Shown: positions 21,493 through 32,885 of the stretch, one piece after another | Layout: every line of letters begins with the position of its first letter | Numbering within the stretch: the stretch's first letter is position 1 | NCBI GenBank assembly: GCA_039707655.1 | Contig: CM077666.1 | Coordinates: 244,434,166-244,498,165 of the forward strand | Reading direction: 5' to 3' | Source: Elymus sibiricus | Lineage: Eukaryota; Streptophyta; Magnoliopsida; Poales; Poaceae | DNA length: 64,000 nucleotides | Notes under the pieces: generated by a model | What the model saw: only the letters and a program-made list of their open reading frames with translations | Told to the model about the DNA's origin: nothing | Databases searched by the model: none | Program-made: the position numbers and the translations under genes

Positions 21493-22529
21493 TGATGTAG
21501 GGTGGAACCCTAAATGACGATCTTTCACGAATTGGAGGGGATCCTACGAAGAACACGGGGAAGAACACGAGGGAAATCACGAGAGGAACACTCAAGAACA
21601 AGTCCAATCACACATCCACTAGACTAACAAACACACAAGATCACAAGGTACAAGAACAACAAAGGGAAATCGGTACAAAATAGAGTTCATCCCAAATCCA
21701 AGAGGAGATGAGGTCTTGATGATTCACTTGGGGAATCCTTCTCCCTTAGGAGGTCTTGATGATCTAGGTAGATCCTTCTCCCTTAGGAGGCCTTGCACTC
21801 CAATGGAGTCTTCTCTCTCTCAAGAGGAATCCCACAAGGGGAGGTACATGAGCTGAGCTCCAATGTGTAGTTCTAATCTTCGCTAACCCTAGAATGAGGA
21901 GGGGAAGGGGTATTTATAGTCTAGCCACGAAGTGGGAGGGGAAAAGAGAGATACATGGGCCTCGGGCCCTGTCCACGCGCGCAGGCGGCGCCGGATGTCC
22001 GGGCTGGGGCCCGAATGTCCGGCCTCTCGGGAGGCGCCGGATGTCCGGGGCACTGGCCAGATGTCCGCCTGGAGATGCCCAACTTTCTGTTGCCAGTCGC
22101 CGGATTTCCGGGCACTGGCCGGATGTCTGGCTCGATGGGGCGCCGGATGTCCGGGCTTTGGCCGGATGTCCGGCCGCTGATGCACGCTGGCCGTCTGTTG
22201 CTGCAGTTCCTTCTCGGCTGCACAGGCGCCGGATGTCCCGCCGCTGTAGCTTCAGCAGCTCCGTCTTCTTCCGTCGTCTCTTCCATGATTCCCTCGCGGA
22301 TGGTGTAGTTGTTCCCTTGCGCTTGAACTCCCCCTCTTCATCCGTGAAGCTCCGACAATACCTATGCATGCACACGGGAGAAGTGTCAAGTAGTATACCA
22401 TCCTCGAAGGGGTCAAGTGAACACGTGTAAAGGAGATGATTCACCTTTATGTATGTGAAGTAGATGTCGCACGTGTCACTTGCCAAACGGGCTCTTGACA
22501 TGGTGATGTCCATAGGATGCTCCGCATCA
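21493..22529 (-). repeat. 5' LTR of the gag-only element
   Basis: 1037 bp, starting at 22529 on - and ending at 21493 next to the PBS. TATA box at 21911-21919 (- strand CTATAAATA). About 97% identical to the other LTR by eye. Confidence 0.93.
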
Positions 22530-22534
22530 AGAAG

Positions 22535-23645
22535 ACTTTTGGGATGGTGCGCCGCCGTCTCGAGGCGGAACTTGGGCAGGAGCACTTTTGCTCTCCGGCA
22601 GAGAGATTCTGCCGGGGATACTTCCCTCCGGGAGGGGGAAATCGTCGCCATCGACATCACCAACAACCCTCTCATCATGGGAGGGCAAATCTTCATCAAC
22701 ATCTTCAACAGCACCATCTCATCTCAAACCCTAGTTCATCTCTTGTATTCAATCTTTGTCTCACTCAGATTGGTACCTGTGGGTTGCTAGTAGTGTTGAT
22801 TACATCTTGTAGTTGATGCTAGTTGGTTTATTTGGTGGAAGATTATATGTTCAGATCCAATATGCTATTTAATACCCCTCTGATCTTGGGCATGATGATG
22901 ATTTGTGAGAGTTACTTTTGTTCTTGAGGACATGGGAGAAGTCTTGTCATAAGTATTCATGTGAATTTGGTATTCGTTTTATATTTTGATGATATGTATG
23001 TTGTTGATTCTCTTAGTGGTGTCATGTGAATGTAGACTACATGACACTACACCATCTTTGGGCCTAAGGGAATGCATTGTGGAGTAGTAATTAGATGATG
23101 GGTTGCTAGAGTGACAGAAGCTTAAACCCTAGTTTATGCGCTATTCCGTAAGCGGCTGATTTGGATCCATATGTTTAATGCTATGGTTAGAGTTATCTTA
23201 ATTTTTCTTTCGTAGTTGCGGATGCTTGCGAGAGGGGGTAATCATAAGTGGGAGGCTTATTCAAGTAAGAACAGCACCCAAGCACCGGTCCACCCACATA
23301 TCAAATTATCAAAGTAGCGAACGCGAATCAAACCAACATGATGAAAGTGACTAGATGAAATTCCCATGTGTCCTCGAGAACGCTTTGCTTATTATAAGAG
23401 ATTGTTCCGGCTTGTCCTTTGCTATAAAAAAGATTGGGCCACCTTGCTGCACTCTTTGTTACTATATCTACCTATCACTTGTTACAAATTATCTTGCTAT
23501 CAAACTACTCGTTACCGATAATTTCAGTGCTTGCAGAAAATACCTTGCTGAAAACCGCTAGTCATTTCCTTCTGCTCCTCGTTGGGTTCGACACTCTTAC
23601 TTATCGAAAGGACTACAATTGATACCCTATACTTGTGGGTCATCA
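22535..23645 (+). repeat. Athila 3' LTR, second part
   Basis: It resumes right after the TSD copy (22530-22534) and ends CTTGTGGGTCATCA. This contains R and U5, with no ORF of note. Together with 13630-14032 it makes an LTR of about 1514 bp. Confidence 0.88.
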
Positions 23646-23708
23646 GATGCCTGGGCCTCTTTGGCGAGCTGCTCGCGCTGCGCCTGCGCCTCCTCGTCCC
23701 ACCGGCGG

Positions 23709-25801
23709 TCATCGCCGCCTCGCGCAGCTAGCTCCACCCCTCCGCCAGCCTCCGCCGCTCCTCCGCGCAGAGCTCCGCCTCCTTCTCGAGCTCACCTTCG
23801 AGGGCCTCAAGAGCCACCTTGACGCCATTGACGGCCCCTCTCCAGGGTGCGGTACCGCTCTCCCGCAGCACCAAGGCGCGGCTCGCCCGGGCCTCCTCAT
23901 CGGTAGGCGGGAGGGCACAACCTCGAGCCCCTTCGGCTGCCCCGCGCCATCGCCCCCGGCAGGGGTTGCGCTCGCCGTCTGGTGCGGGGGGGCCGGGATG
24001 GCCGCTTCCGGCACCGGCGGCGTCGCCCCGCGCTCCGGCGCCGCCCTGAGCGCTTCAGGGTCCGAGCGCCCGGGTCCGGAGGTGGCTCCCGTGGGGGCTG
24101 CGGTGGCCTCCGCCGTGGCTGGCGTGGTGCGCTGGGGATGGGTCGGTGCTTCGCCCTCCTTCTCCGCCATCTCGACACCGAGACCGGGGGGCGCCTCGGG
24201 AGGCACTAGCGCGGTCTCCTCGCCACCCCCGGTCTCGTCGCCGGGGGCGTCGGTGTGGCAGGCGAGGCAGTGTTCAGAGGAGGGGAGGGCCCTTCGACCT
24301 CGGCCTTCCTCTTCTTGGTCCTCTCCTCCTCCTCGGCGGCCGGCTCGGAGCTCCTGTGCAGGCGATAGCTCATCAGGACCGCAGCAGCCAGGGAGCAGGG
24401 ATCGATAGGATGGGGTGGAGGAACTTACTCGTCCTTGGGGTAAAAGCGCCTCCTCTTCCGCTCCTTGATGGCGCCGCTGCTGCTGCCCCCATCGCGCAGC
24501 GCGCCTGGGCGGCCGCCCGAGGTCGTGGCACGGTTCTCATCGGGGTCGGCAGCCGCGGTGGTCCCCTCCCCCCGCTCCTCGCGGGGCTCGTCGCTCTCCG
24601 CGGCATCGCCTCCTCCCTCCCTCTCTGGCACGGACCTGGCCAGCACGACGCGAAACGCGTCCCTGTCGTCGCCCTCGTCCTCGCCCAACCGAAGTCGGCT
24701 ACGTGCCGGCGGAGATAGAGGCGGTGGCGGAGACGACTCCTCGCTGCTCTCCTTCCTGGAGTCGGAGGCCTCGTGGTCGCCCGAGGAGGACCCTGTCTCC
24801 GAAGAATCCTCAAGAAGCTCCTCAGGCTCCTCGAGGTCCGTCTGAATCAGCCCCCACTGGTCGAACTGGGGCATCGCCGCGACCAGCTCAGCCTTGTTGG
24901 ACCAGCGGTGCACCGGGCGCGCATCATAAGGCACATCCTCTGCCTCCCCTGGGAATAAAACTTCCCAAGCGTCAGCCATGGCCTCGGCCGAGAGGGGCTC
25001 CCGTGCCAGCCTGATCCAGTCTCCGGGTCCGGTGATGTCCCACACCGGGTGCGAGCGCTTCTGCAGGGGCGCGATGCGGCGGTGGAGGAACTCGTTGGCA
25101 ATCATGCCCGCCGTAAGCCCGGCCCTGCGTAGCTCCGCCAGCCTCATCACGATCGGCCTCAGGGCGGCGCCGCCAAGCTTCTTGTGCTCCCAGTGGGGGA
25201 TCTTCTCAGCCGGCTCGGTGGGGATCGCCAGGAGAGTGCTAGTCCGCTGGGCATCAACATAAACCCAGCGCGACCGAAAGTTCTCCACCTTCTTCGAGAT
25301 CTTCATGTCGATGAAAACCCTGCCCATCTCGTCGTCGATGCGGAAGGAGGCGCCTCCGGAGCGGTGGTTCCCAGAAGAAAAAACCCGCAAGCTGTAGAAG
25401 GTCCGGAAGAGCGCCACGGACGGCATCACTCCCAGGAAGGCCTCACAGAGGTACGTGAAGAGAGCGAGGACGAGAATGGAGTTGGGATGAAGGTGGAGAA
25501 GGCAAATCTCATAATGCTCAAGGATGGCATAAAGGAAGTCGGAGAAGGGCGGCACCAGCCCGGCGAAGAGCGAGTGGAAGAAGACGGGGATTACCGTGGG
25601 GCCAAGGTCACGCCGTGGGACTAATCCCGGCCAGATCTCGGTGGCGCCTCCCTCGAAGTGCGCCGATGCCAACAGGAGGCGGGCCCTGGCCAGCCCGTTC
25701 TTGTTGATGGTGGCCGGCAGCAAGGCCAGACCAAGCTCTGCCGCCGGGGAGCTCTTGCTGGAGGAGGCCTCGGCAGCCGCGGGTTTCTTGCCTGGGGCCA
25801 T
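23709..25801 (-). pseudogene. Antisense gene of Tat-B with gypsy-associated (Transposase_28-like) domain, partial
   Basis: Exon 1 (25801-24429) encodes 457 residues. An Ala/Ser-rich start is followed by the conserved domain around residues 70-125 (SLFAGLVPPFSDFLYAILEHY, HPNSILVLALFTYLCEAF), a basic and acidic middle, and a KRRR-rich end. A GTAAGT donor at 24428 removes the stop, and a GCACAG acceptor joins exon 2 at 24353 in phase. Exon 2 begins with an acidic/basic ESSEPAAEEEERTKK stretch, then loses frame near 24235; the neighbouring frame stays open to 23709. The gene is cut off by the Athila insertion. Domain name is from memory (Pfam PF04195); role unknown. Confidence 0.75.
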
Positions 25802-26076
25802 GGCGGAGGAGAGATTGGAAATTGGAGGAGGAGTAACAAGGGAGCTGCGCGTGCGGGGCGAAGGGCGAGATGGGGACGGAGAGCAACGACACGCCTGCGC
25901 CCCGAGTGGGCAGGCTTTATCGCCAAGACGGTGGTTACCGAGGCGTCATGGGGAGTGGGGGTGACCCTCCCCGCGAAAGCCGCCACACGTCACCCCTGGG
26001 CCCGGTAGTTCGATGGGCCCCGCGCTGTTTCGTACCTAACCGAGCGGAATGTGCGCGCCGCGGGCCTGGGGGTTAC
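25802..26076 (+). other. Tat-B pre-LTR region and PPT
   Basis: It holds the presumed promoter and leader of the antisense gene (a weak CGATAAAGC TATA-like word on - near 25915-25924). It ends in the PPT GGGCCTGGGGGTTAC just before the LTR. Confidence 0.55.
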
Positions 26077-26939
26077 TGTCGGCCCAGTGGGAACCAGGCT
26101 ACCACGGCCCGTCTGTCTCTGGCCCAGAGGACCGTGCTCGGCGGCCGGCCCATGAGCCGCCTCGCGAGGGGCGAGCCTCGTGAGGCCCCTCCCCACCAGG
26201 CCAGGCCCTGCCGAGGCCGCCAAGCACCAGTTTCCCTCATGAGGCTCCCCTCGCGAGGCCTTCTCACGAAGCAAGTCGTACGGCGCCAGCCGCGGGGCTC
26301 CGCGCCCAGCACATGGGTGACGTCCCGCTGTCAAGGATAAGGACAGCGGGGCGCGACCAAGCCCAGCTTCCATTCTGGTGATAAGGGAGCAGCGGCATCT
26401 GCCTCCCCCAAAGCGAGTCCCAAAGGCTTTCCTCTTTGGTGATAGAAGATCAGGACGGATCAGTGCGCCAGGACGGAGGTGATCGCCAAGCCCACCAGCA
26501 CGTCACAAGGAGCTGCTTTAGCAGGCGGAGACCGCCTTTAGTCAGGATAAGCCTGCGCTCCTGTCCCCCTTTTGAATTGCCGCCCTGTGGCAACCCTTTC
26601 CCGCTCATATTTTTGGGGAAGAGGACCAAGGCACTACAAAAGGGGCAGGGCTGCTTCCATGTAAGGGGATCGACCCATTCTCCCCCACACCTCGTGTACT
26701 CGGAGCCACAAGCTCTCCATACAGAGCAATCCAACGTAGGCAGGCGTAGGGTATTACACCACACGGTGGCCGAAACCTGGGTAGCTCGCGCGTCCCCTTC
26801 GTGTCCGGTGAGAGCCAGTGAGTCCGCCGTCCTTCCACCGTAGAGGCCGTCGTGTCATAGGTTGCCAAGCTAAGTCCCCCAGAGTTTGAATCCTAAGTTC
26901 TTGGAGAAGTTTCTTGGACGCAGATCCTAGACTCCGACA
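26077..26939 (+). repeat. 3' LTR of Tat-B (863 bp)
   Basis: Starts TGTCGGCCCAG and ends CTCCGACA, giving 6-bp terminal inverted repeats TGTCGG/CCGACA. A TACAAAAG TATA-like word lies near 26633-26640. The base run after it (ACTTT) is the expected right TSD; its partner is off-window. Confidence 0.8.
26160..26258. repeat. Four CCTC(G/A)(C/T)GAGG palindromes in Tat-B U3
   Basis: CCTCGCGAGG at 26160-26169 and 26249-26258, CCTCGTGAGG at 26176-26185, CCTCATGAGG at 26235-26244. The two GC copies are perfect 10-bp palindromes, the CATG copy is also perfect. Clustered upstream of the TATA-like word. Confidence 0.85.
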
Positions 26940-28616
26940 ACTTTGTTATCTAAAACATGCAAAAGAAATTGCGCAATCCCCGTCATAACTTTTATTAGTT
27001 GACATTCAATCCCCTCCGTAACATACAACGCCACTTCTCTTATTTTTATCTCCTTGTTAAATGACTCGTCATTCTCATCTATTAGAAAAATACTAAATGA
27101 TCTTAGGTTGTTTGTGGACGTTGATTTACCACAAGTTGATGTTTACCATAAGTGAGGCCTAGCCTGCCACGAGGTGAAGAATGGAAGAGCTTATGTTAAC
27201 ATTGTGTTATGTCTTATTTATATGTCTCGAGAGGACCCAATGGATATCCATCGGGTTTGGACATGGACATAACTTTTCACCCATGGATTTTTTCATGGGC
27301 GGGCAAAGACTATCTTCATGGATATGGATATGGATTTGATATTGTTCAACCCGATCCAAACCTGACCCATTGCCATCCTTAGGTTGGACCACTCCCGGAT
27401 CCGGGGCGCCGCCTGCACAGCCAGGAAGGGCACACCATCGAGGGCATCTTCCTCCACCACTTGGTGATGAGTGGCCGAGCCATGGAGAGGACGCGATGGG
27501 GAGTATTCACTATCTGATCGAGGAGGCCAAAGTGCGCATCATGGCCTGGGCTCTCTGCATCTCCACGGTCTCCCTTCCCCATTAATTTGCTACCCTTGAT
27601 TAGATTGCTTTGGTTGGAATTGGATCCTCTTGTAGTTTCATGCTGATTTGAGCTATGCACTAGGGATTATTTTTGCACGAGGATGTATTTGGGAGAGATT
27701 TTGGGTGGCTGCTGCTGCTGGATGCAGTTGTTGGAATTGTCAGGTAATTCAGTGGATAATGCATCAGAAACTCAGACAATTTTTCTCTAGATGTTTGGAA
27801 ATATTTGGCAACTTACTTTGGGTTTTCAATGTTCTGGAGATGAATTTCCACCTTGCACTTCTAAAAGTTGTGGTTTATCTAAGATGAACCTTATGTAGTT
27901 CTTCTGTATTTCGGTTTGGATTGAATTTAGTTTCACAGTTGGAATGCTTAGTACCCCACACTTGAAATTAGTCACTTAGGGATTTAGATTGAAGCCTCTG
28001 TGTTATCATGTTTTCTGGGAGAACCTGAAATATGAAACTGAATTCTGTAAGTGAATTTTGATGATGATACATGCTTCAGTTTCTGAAGATTGGGAAAACA
28101 ATCCTCATGACATTTCCATTCGAATGTTTTAAAATCCACTTTTAGGTCACTCAGTTTTTATTATATTGAATTTAATTTTACATTTCAATTACTTATGATT
28201 AGTCCCCTAAAAAATTACTTATGATTAGAGATGGTGCAGATATTGAAGGAGTCTCAACATTGATGGTTACTCGCTGCCGAGATTTGTTAACTACTTAAGA
28301 ATTACAAGAATTTTCGTACATCTCCAGTTTAAGCCATGCTTTTGCACATAATTTCTTAGCAGTGAATACTAAAGACAAACGGATGGAGTACTTCCTTTTT
28401 TGCATCATACGTTTTAATGGCTTAGAGTTTCTCCTCCGCCACACTGACCACGAACCAATGCCACGGTAGTGGAGAAGGCGACAGATGTCAAGGAGGAGTA
28501 GAGGTACGCGAGGAGGTTGAGGGGGAGGAGGAGAGGTATGCGCTTGGCAGCAACCGAATCACTGCGGTTCCGAGCACAACCGGATCCAGAATAGTTACAT
28601 GCTCTTCCAGGGATGA
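26940..28616. other. Low-copy sequence, no recognised gene
   Basis: Without the Sabrina-like element this joins 61088 onward. Around 27220-27380 a stretch rich in GGATAT/ATCCAT words ends CCATTGCCATCC, resembling degenerate repeats common in plants. Around 27388-27585 a GC-rich, 66-codon frame (ending ...VSLPH) looks exon-like but matches nothing I know. The rest is AT-rich. The last bases (28612-28616) are the left TSD of the Sabrina-like element. Confidence 0.5.
28612..28616. repeat. TSD GATGA of the Sabrina-like element (left copy)
   Basis: Identical to 61083-61087, directly after the 3' LTR 32 kb away. This shows that both LTRs belong to one insertion. Confidence 0.93.
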
Positions 28617-30147
28617 TGATGCGTCTCCATCGTATCTACAATTTTTGATTGTTTCATGCCAATATTCTACAATTTCCACATACTTTTGGCAACATTTTAT
28701 ATGATTTTTTGGGACTAACATATTGATCCAGTGCCCAGTGTCAGTTCCTATTTCTTGCATGTTTTTTGTTTTGCAGAAAATCCATATCAAATGAAGTCCA
28801 AACGCGATAAAAATTTAAGGAGATTTATTTTGGAATATATGTGATTTTTGGGAAAAAGAATCAACGCGAGACGATGCCCGAGGACACGACAAGCCTGGAG
28901 GGCGCGGCCCCCCCTGGGCGCGCCTAGCGGGCTTGTGGCTCCCCTATAGGTCGGTTGAGGGTGTCCTTCTGCCGCAAGGAAGCTAATATCCGGATAAAAA
29001 TCCCCTCAAAATTTCATCCCAATCGGAGTTACGGATCTCCGGGAATTTAAGAAACGGTTTTCGGACAGAAAACAGGAACGCGAAACAGAAGAGAACAGAG
29101 AGAGAGATCCAATCTCGGAGGGGCTCCTCCCCTTCGGGAGCCATGGCGGCCATGGACCAGAGGGGAAACTCTCCTCCCATCTAGGGGGAGGCCAAGGAAG
29201 AAGAAGAAGGAGGGGGGCTCTCTCCCCCTCTCTCCCGGTGGCGCCGGAACGCCGCCGAGGCAATCATCGTGACGGCGATCTACACCAACAACTTCGCCGC
29301 CGTCAACACCAACTCTCTCCCCCTCTATGCAGCGGTGTAACACCTCTTCTCCCCGCTGTAATCTCTACTTAAACATGGTGCTTAACGCTATATATTATTA
29401 TCCAATGATATGTGGCAATCCTATGATATTTGAGTAGATTCTTTTTGTCCTATGGGTTGATTGATGATCGTGATTGGTTTGAGTTGTATGTTTTATTTTG
29501 GTGCTGTCCTATGGTGCCCTCTGTGTCACGCAAGCGTGAGGGATTCCCGTTGTAGGGTTTGCAATACGTTCATAATTCTCTTATAGTGGGCGGCTAGAGT
29601 GATAGAAGCTTACACCCGAGTAAGGGGGTTGTTGCGTATGGGAGTAAAGAGGACTTATTACTTAATGCTATGGTTGGGTTTTACCTTAATGATCTTTGGT
29701 AGTTGCGGATGCTTGCTAGAGTTCCAATCATAAGTGCATATGATCCAAGTACGGAAAGTATGTTAGCTAATGCTTCTCCCTCATATAAAATTGCAATAAT
29801 GATTACCGGTCTAGTTATCGATTGCCTAGGGACAAATCCTTCTCTTGTGTTACAAAAGCTTTCTACTAAACAACTAACTTTTCTTATCTTGCAAATTACT
29901 CGTAGTTTTATTCTCGCTAAGTACTCCTAGTTTTATTCTTGCAAAGTAGTTCTAGCATTACACCTACAAAGTACTTCTAGTTTCATACTTGTTCTAGGTA
30001 AAGCAAACGTTAAGTGTGCGTAGAGTTGTATTGGTGGTCGATAGAACTTGAAGGGAATATCAATTCTACCTTTAGCTCCTCGTTGGGTTCGACACTCTTA
30101 TTTATCGAGAAAGGCTACAACTAATCCCATATACTTGTGGGTTATCA
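28617..30147 (+). repeat. 5' LTR of the Sabrina-like element
   Basis: 1531 bp from TGATGCGTCTCC to CTTGTGGGTTATCA; followed within 12 bp by the PBS. The transcribed part has a GC-rich leader around 29110-29340 followed by AT-rich sequence. No real ORF. Confidence 0.93.
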
Positions 30148-30158
30148 AGACCTTTTTC

Positions 30159-30176
30159 TGGCGCCGTTGCCGGGGA
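30159..30176 (+). other. PBS complementary to tRNA-Asp
   Basis: TGGCGCCGTTGCCGGGGA, perfect to the remembered plant tRNA-Asp 3' end. Confidence 0.8.
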
Positions 30177-30297
30177 GCAATAGCGTGGGGTTGATATTCT
30201 CGTGTGCGCTTGTTTGCTTTATCACTAAGTAGTTTTTATTTTCTATTCCACTAAGTAGTTTTTATTTTCTATTCTAAGTTATTCTCTATCTTTAGTT

Positions 30298-31647
30298 ATG
30301 TATATGGGACACAAAATACCAAAAAAATTAGTTGTACTTGTTACTCATGGAGATGGGGAACCTCCTAAAACCCTCGATGCTGGTTATGTGGAAAACATTA
30401 ATTACTACTTTGATAATCCTGATAAATCTCCATTCAACTTGATAATGGGATATACTTTGGATCAACGGGAATACTTTAGGGATTATCGCTTGTCTCAAAA
30501 AGGGAAACTCTTATTGGATCAAATTGATTATTTGCATTGGTATGCTCAGAAATTATGCATAAGATATGATTATACTTGTTGCTCTAAGATGAAGGCTCCA
30601 CACCTTCCCTTTTCATGTAAATTTAATGATAATGAAACCTTGGCTTCTTATGCTAATGGTGTATATGATTACTATGATGTGGAACAAATAGAAGAATTTG
30701 TTGCTTTTAAGGGTGCTTATGAAATTGAATCTTTGTTTGAAAAGTATGAAAACTATGATGATGCTGTTTACAGATCTGAAAATTATGCTATACTAAAATA
30801 TTGCTATGAGAATTATGAATACAATGCCTATATTGATGAATTTATTGAGAAAGTCTCCGCTGCCCAAGAAGAGACTAATATTTTGCAGGAACCTATGGAA
30901 GAAGAAATTGATGACACTGTGAGCTCATTAGATGAAAAAGATGAGGAGGGTAGCAAAGAACAAAAGGAGGAAGAGCGGATTAGCTACCCGTGCCCACCTT
31001 CTAATGAGAGTAACTCTTTAACTCGTACATTGTTTAATTTCCCTTCGTGCTTACCGAAAGATGAATGCTATGATGATTGCTATGATCCCTTTGATTTGTT
31101 TGAAATATCCCTTTTTGATGAACTTGATGCTTGCTATGCTTGTGGCCATGATGCCAATTTGAATTATGCTTATGGAGATGAACTTGCTATACTTCCTTAT
31201 GTTAAACATGAAATTGTTGCTATTGCACCCACACATGATAGTCCTATTATCTTTTTGAATTCTCCCAACTACACTATATCGGAGAAGTTTGCACTTATTA
31301 AGGATTATATTGATGGGTTGCGTTTTACTACTACACATGATGATTTTGATGAATATGATATGCATGTGCTTGCTGCTCCTACTTGCAATTATTATGAGAG
31401 AGGAACTACATCTCCACCTCTCTATGTTTCTAATACGATAAAATTGCAAGAAACTGTTTATGCTATGTATCAGCCTTTATTATGTGTGCATGAATTGTTC
31501 TTTTATGACATGCCGATGCATAGGAAGAGAGTTAGACTTCATCATTGCATGATATATGTTGCTTTGTGCTCACTACTAAATTATAAATCATTGTTAATTA
31601 AAATTGGCTTTGATATACCTTGGGATCCGGGTGGATCGATTACTTGA
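30298..31647 (+). CDS. 449-residue acidic protein of the Sabrina-like element, unknown function
   Basis: The only ORF of the element, 150 bp after the LTR and intact. No gag, protease, RT or zinc knuckle is visible. The N-terminal 130 residues are mixed charge with several Tyr-rich segments. Residues about 190-235 are strongly acidic (EEEIDD, DEKDEEG). The second half is rich in Asp, Tyr, Cys and Leu (CYDDCYDPFDLF, ACYACGHDANLNYAYG). The composition recalls the post-gag part of the gag-only element at 15969, but I see no clear alignment. Intactness, while pol is absent, suggests either recent activity or selection; the role is unknown. Confidence 0.65.
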   Translation: MYMGHKIPKKLVVLVTHGDGEPPKTLDAGYVENINYYFDNPDKSPFNLIMGYTLDQREYFRDYRLSQKGKLLLDQIDYLHWYAQKLCIRYDYTCCSKMKAPHLPFSCKFNDNETLASYANGVYDYYDVEQIEEFVAFKGAYEIESLFEKYENYDDAVYRSENYAILKYCYENYEYNAYIDEFIEKVSAAQEETNILQEPMEEEIDDTVSSLDEKDEEGSKEQKEEERISYPCPPSNESNSLTRTLFNFPSCLPKDECYDDCYDPFDLFEISLFDELDACYACGHDANLNYAYGDELAILPYVKHEIVAIAPTHDSPIIFLNSPNYTISEKFALIKDYIDGLRFTTTHDDFDEYDMHVLAAPTCNYYERGTTSPPLYVSNTIKLQETVYAMYQPLLCVHELFFYDMPMHRKRVRLHHCMIYVALCSLLNYKSLLIKIGFDIPWDPGGSIT

Positions 31648-32446
31648 GCACTGTATGCCTAGCTTAATGGCTTTAAATAAAGCGCTGCCTGGGAGACAAC
31701 CCGGAAGTTTTAGAGAGTCATTTTATTCTGTTGTGTGCTTGTAAAAAGTTTAAAAACAAAAAAATATAGAGGGGAACCTAAAAACTTTTTTTAAAAAGAG
31801 AAGCGATTGGAAGGTTATGCATTGGAGAAGTTAGGGTCGACCTTGAACACTTGTGTTCATGCTCATGGAAACAATGTAGAATTTTTCATGGAAGTTTCTC
31901 ACAAAAATAATTATCCCCTTGTACAAATCCATTGTATTATAAAAATAATGTGCCAAGATTTACCTTTAGGATGTTTAAATTGCTTGTTTGGTGTGTGCTG
32001 TGAAAAAACAGAAACTTTTGCTGTAGTGTTTGAATTTCTATAATCTACTGGAAAATGAAAAAATTCTGAAATTTTTACACAGTACTGCTATGCAGTTTTT
32101 TTATCAATTCATAATTTTTCAGAATTTTTTAAGTTACATAAGTATATGTTTCATTTGCATCTTTATAGACTGTCCTGTTTTCACAGATTGCTGTTATAGT
32201 TTCTTTATTTGCGTATGTTTGAAATCTTGTTGAGCCCCATTGACTTGGGAGCCATAGAATTGTGATAGAATACAGTGGTTAATGTTTGATTATAATTATA
32301 CAATAATGTTACAGCAGGACATGATGGGATTTGATGTTATATGTACTAACCCCTCTAATAAAAAGTTCGGTTAAGTTTTGTGTGGATGAAGTGTTCGAAG
32401 AACGAGGAGGTATAGATATGAGGAGAATAAGGAGAGGCAAGAGCTC

Positions 32447-32460
32447 AAGCTTGGGGATGC
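32447..32460 (+). other. Internal copy of the Sabrina-like PPT
   Basis: AAGCTTGGGGATGC, identical over 14 bp to the PPT at 59537-59550. About 2.25 kb upstream of the 3' LTR once nested elements are removed. Confidence 0.8.
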
Positions 32461-32663
32461 CCAAGGCACCCCAAGTAAATATTCAAGGAGACTCAAGCAT
32501 CTAAGCTTGGGGTTGCACCGGAAGGCATCCCATCTTCGACAATTATCGGTATGTTTCGGTTTTTGTTTTGTTCACATGATATGCGTAAATTCTTGGAGCG
32601 TTGTGTGCTTTTTAATTTTTCTTTTAATAATGCACCATGCTGGTATGATATAGTCCTTGGTTG

Positions 32664-32885
32664 ATTTATAGAATGCTTCATGCACTTCACTTATATCTTT
32701 TGAGTATGGCTTTATAGAATGCTTCATGTGCTTCACTTATATCATTTGAAGTTTGGATGCCTGTTTCTCTACATATAGAAAACCGTTATTTGTAGAATGC
32801 TCTTCTGCTTCACTTATATTTATTAGAATGTGGTCTTTTGTAGAAAGAATTAAACTCTCATGCTTCACTAATATCTATTTAGAGA
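32664..32885 (+). repeat. Degenerate tandem repeat, about four units of 45-65 bp
   Basis: Units share TTTATAGAATGCTTCATG and CTTCACTTATATC. Two are close copies, two are diverged. Confidence 0.75.

Larger units (their letters stand above)
14033..22529 (-). mobile_element. Gag-only LTR retrotransposon (8.5 kb), family not recognised
   Basis: LTRs of 1058 bp (14033-15090) and 1037 bp (21493-22529), termini TGAT...ATCA, perfect TSD AGAAG, PBS next to the right LTR and PPT next to the left LTR, so the element reads right to left. It encodes a Ty3-type gag domain fused to a very long Cys/His/Asp-rich protein but no protease, RT, RNase H or integrase. The LTRs differ at about 27 sites by eye (about 2.6%), plus a 21-bp deletion of one motif unit in the right LTR. 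Non-autonomous; its helper is unknown. Confidence 0.9.
6521..23645 (+). mobile_element. Athila-lineage Ty3/gypsy element carrying two nested insertions
   Basis: It comprises the last 7 bp of the 5' LTR (6521-6527), a PBS, a long gag-pol frame (6620-11344), a small second ORF, non-coding sequence, a PPT and a 3' LTR split by another element. Without the nested element the 3' LTR is about 1514 bp and the internal region about 7.1 kb. The protease (CDLGAS), RT order, integrase and Asp-type PBS fit the Athila branch. It inserted into Tat-B; the expected right TSD is GATGC (23646-23650), with its partner off-window. Confidence 0.9.
23646..26939 (+). mobile_element. Tat-B: 3' remnant of a second Tat-lineage element
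   Basis: It contains the first two exons of an antisense gene, a G-rich PPT and an 863-bp 3' LTR. The left part was separated by the Athila insertion at 23645. GC content is far above its surroundings. The layout matches Tat-A, but the sequences differ clearly, so it is another family. Confidence 0.8.

Noticed and set aside
23635..24408. Long + strand GC-rich ORFs
   Set aside because: They are antisense shadows of the Tat-B antisense gene, whose - strand frame has a domain and splice sites.
27214..27390. hAT-type MITE
   Set aside because: The end word CCATTGCCATCC is suggestive, but no matching inverted terminus or 8-bp TSD was found.
27370..27585. Possible host exon
   Set aside because: Open for 72 codons but no domain or known family recognised and no convincing neighbouring exons; reported only as low-copy sequence.
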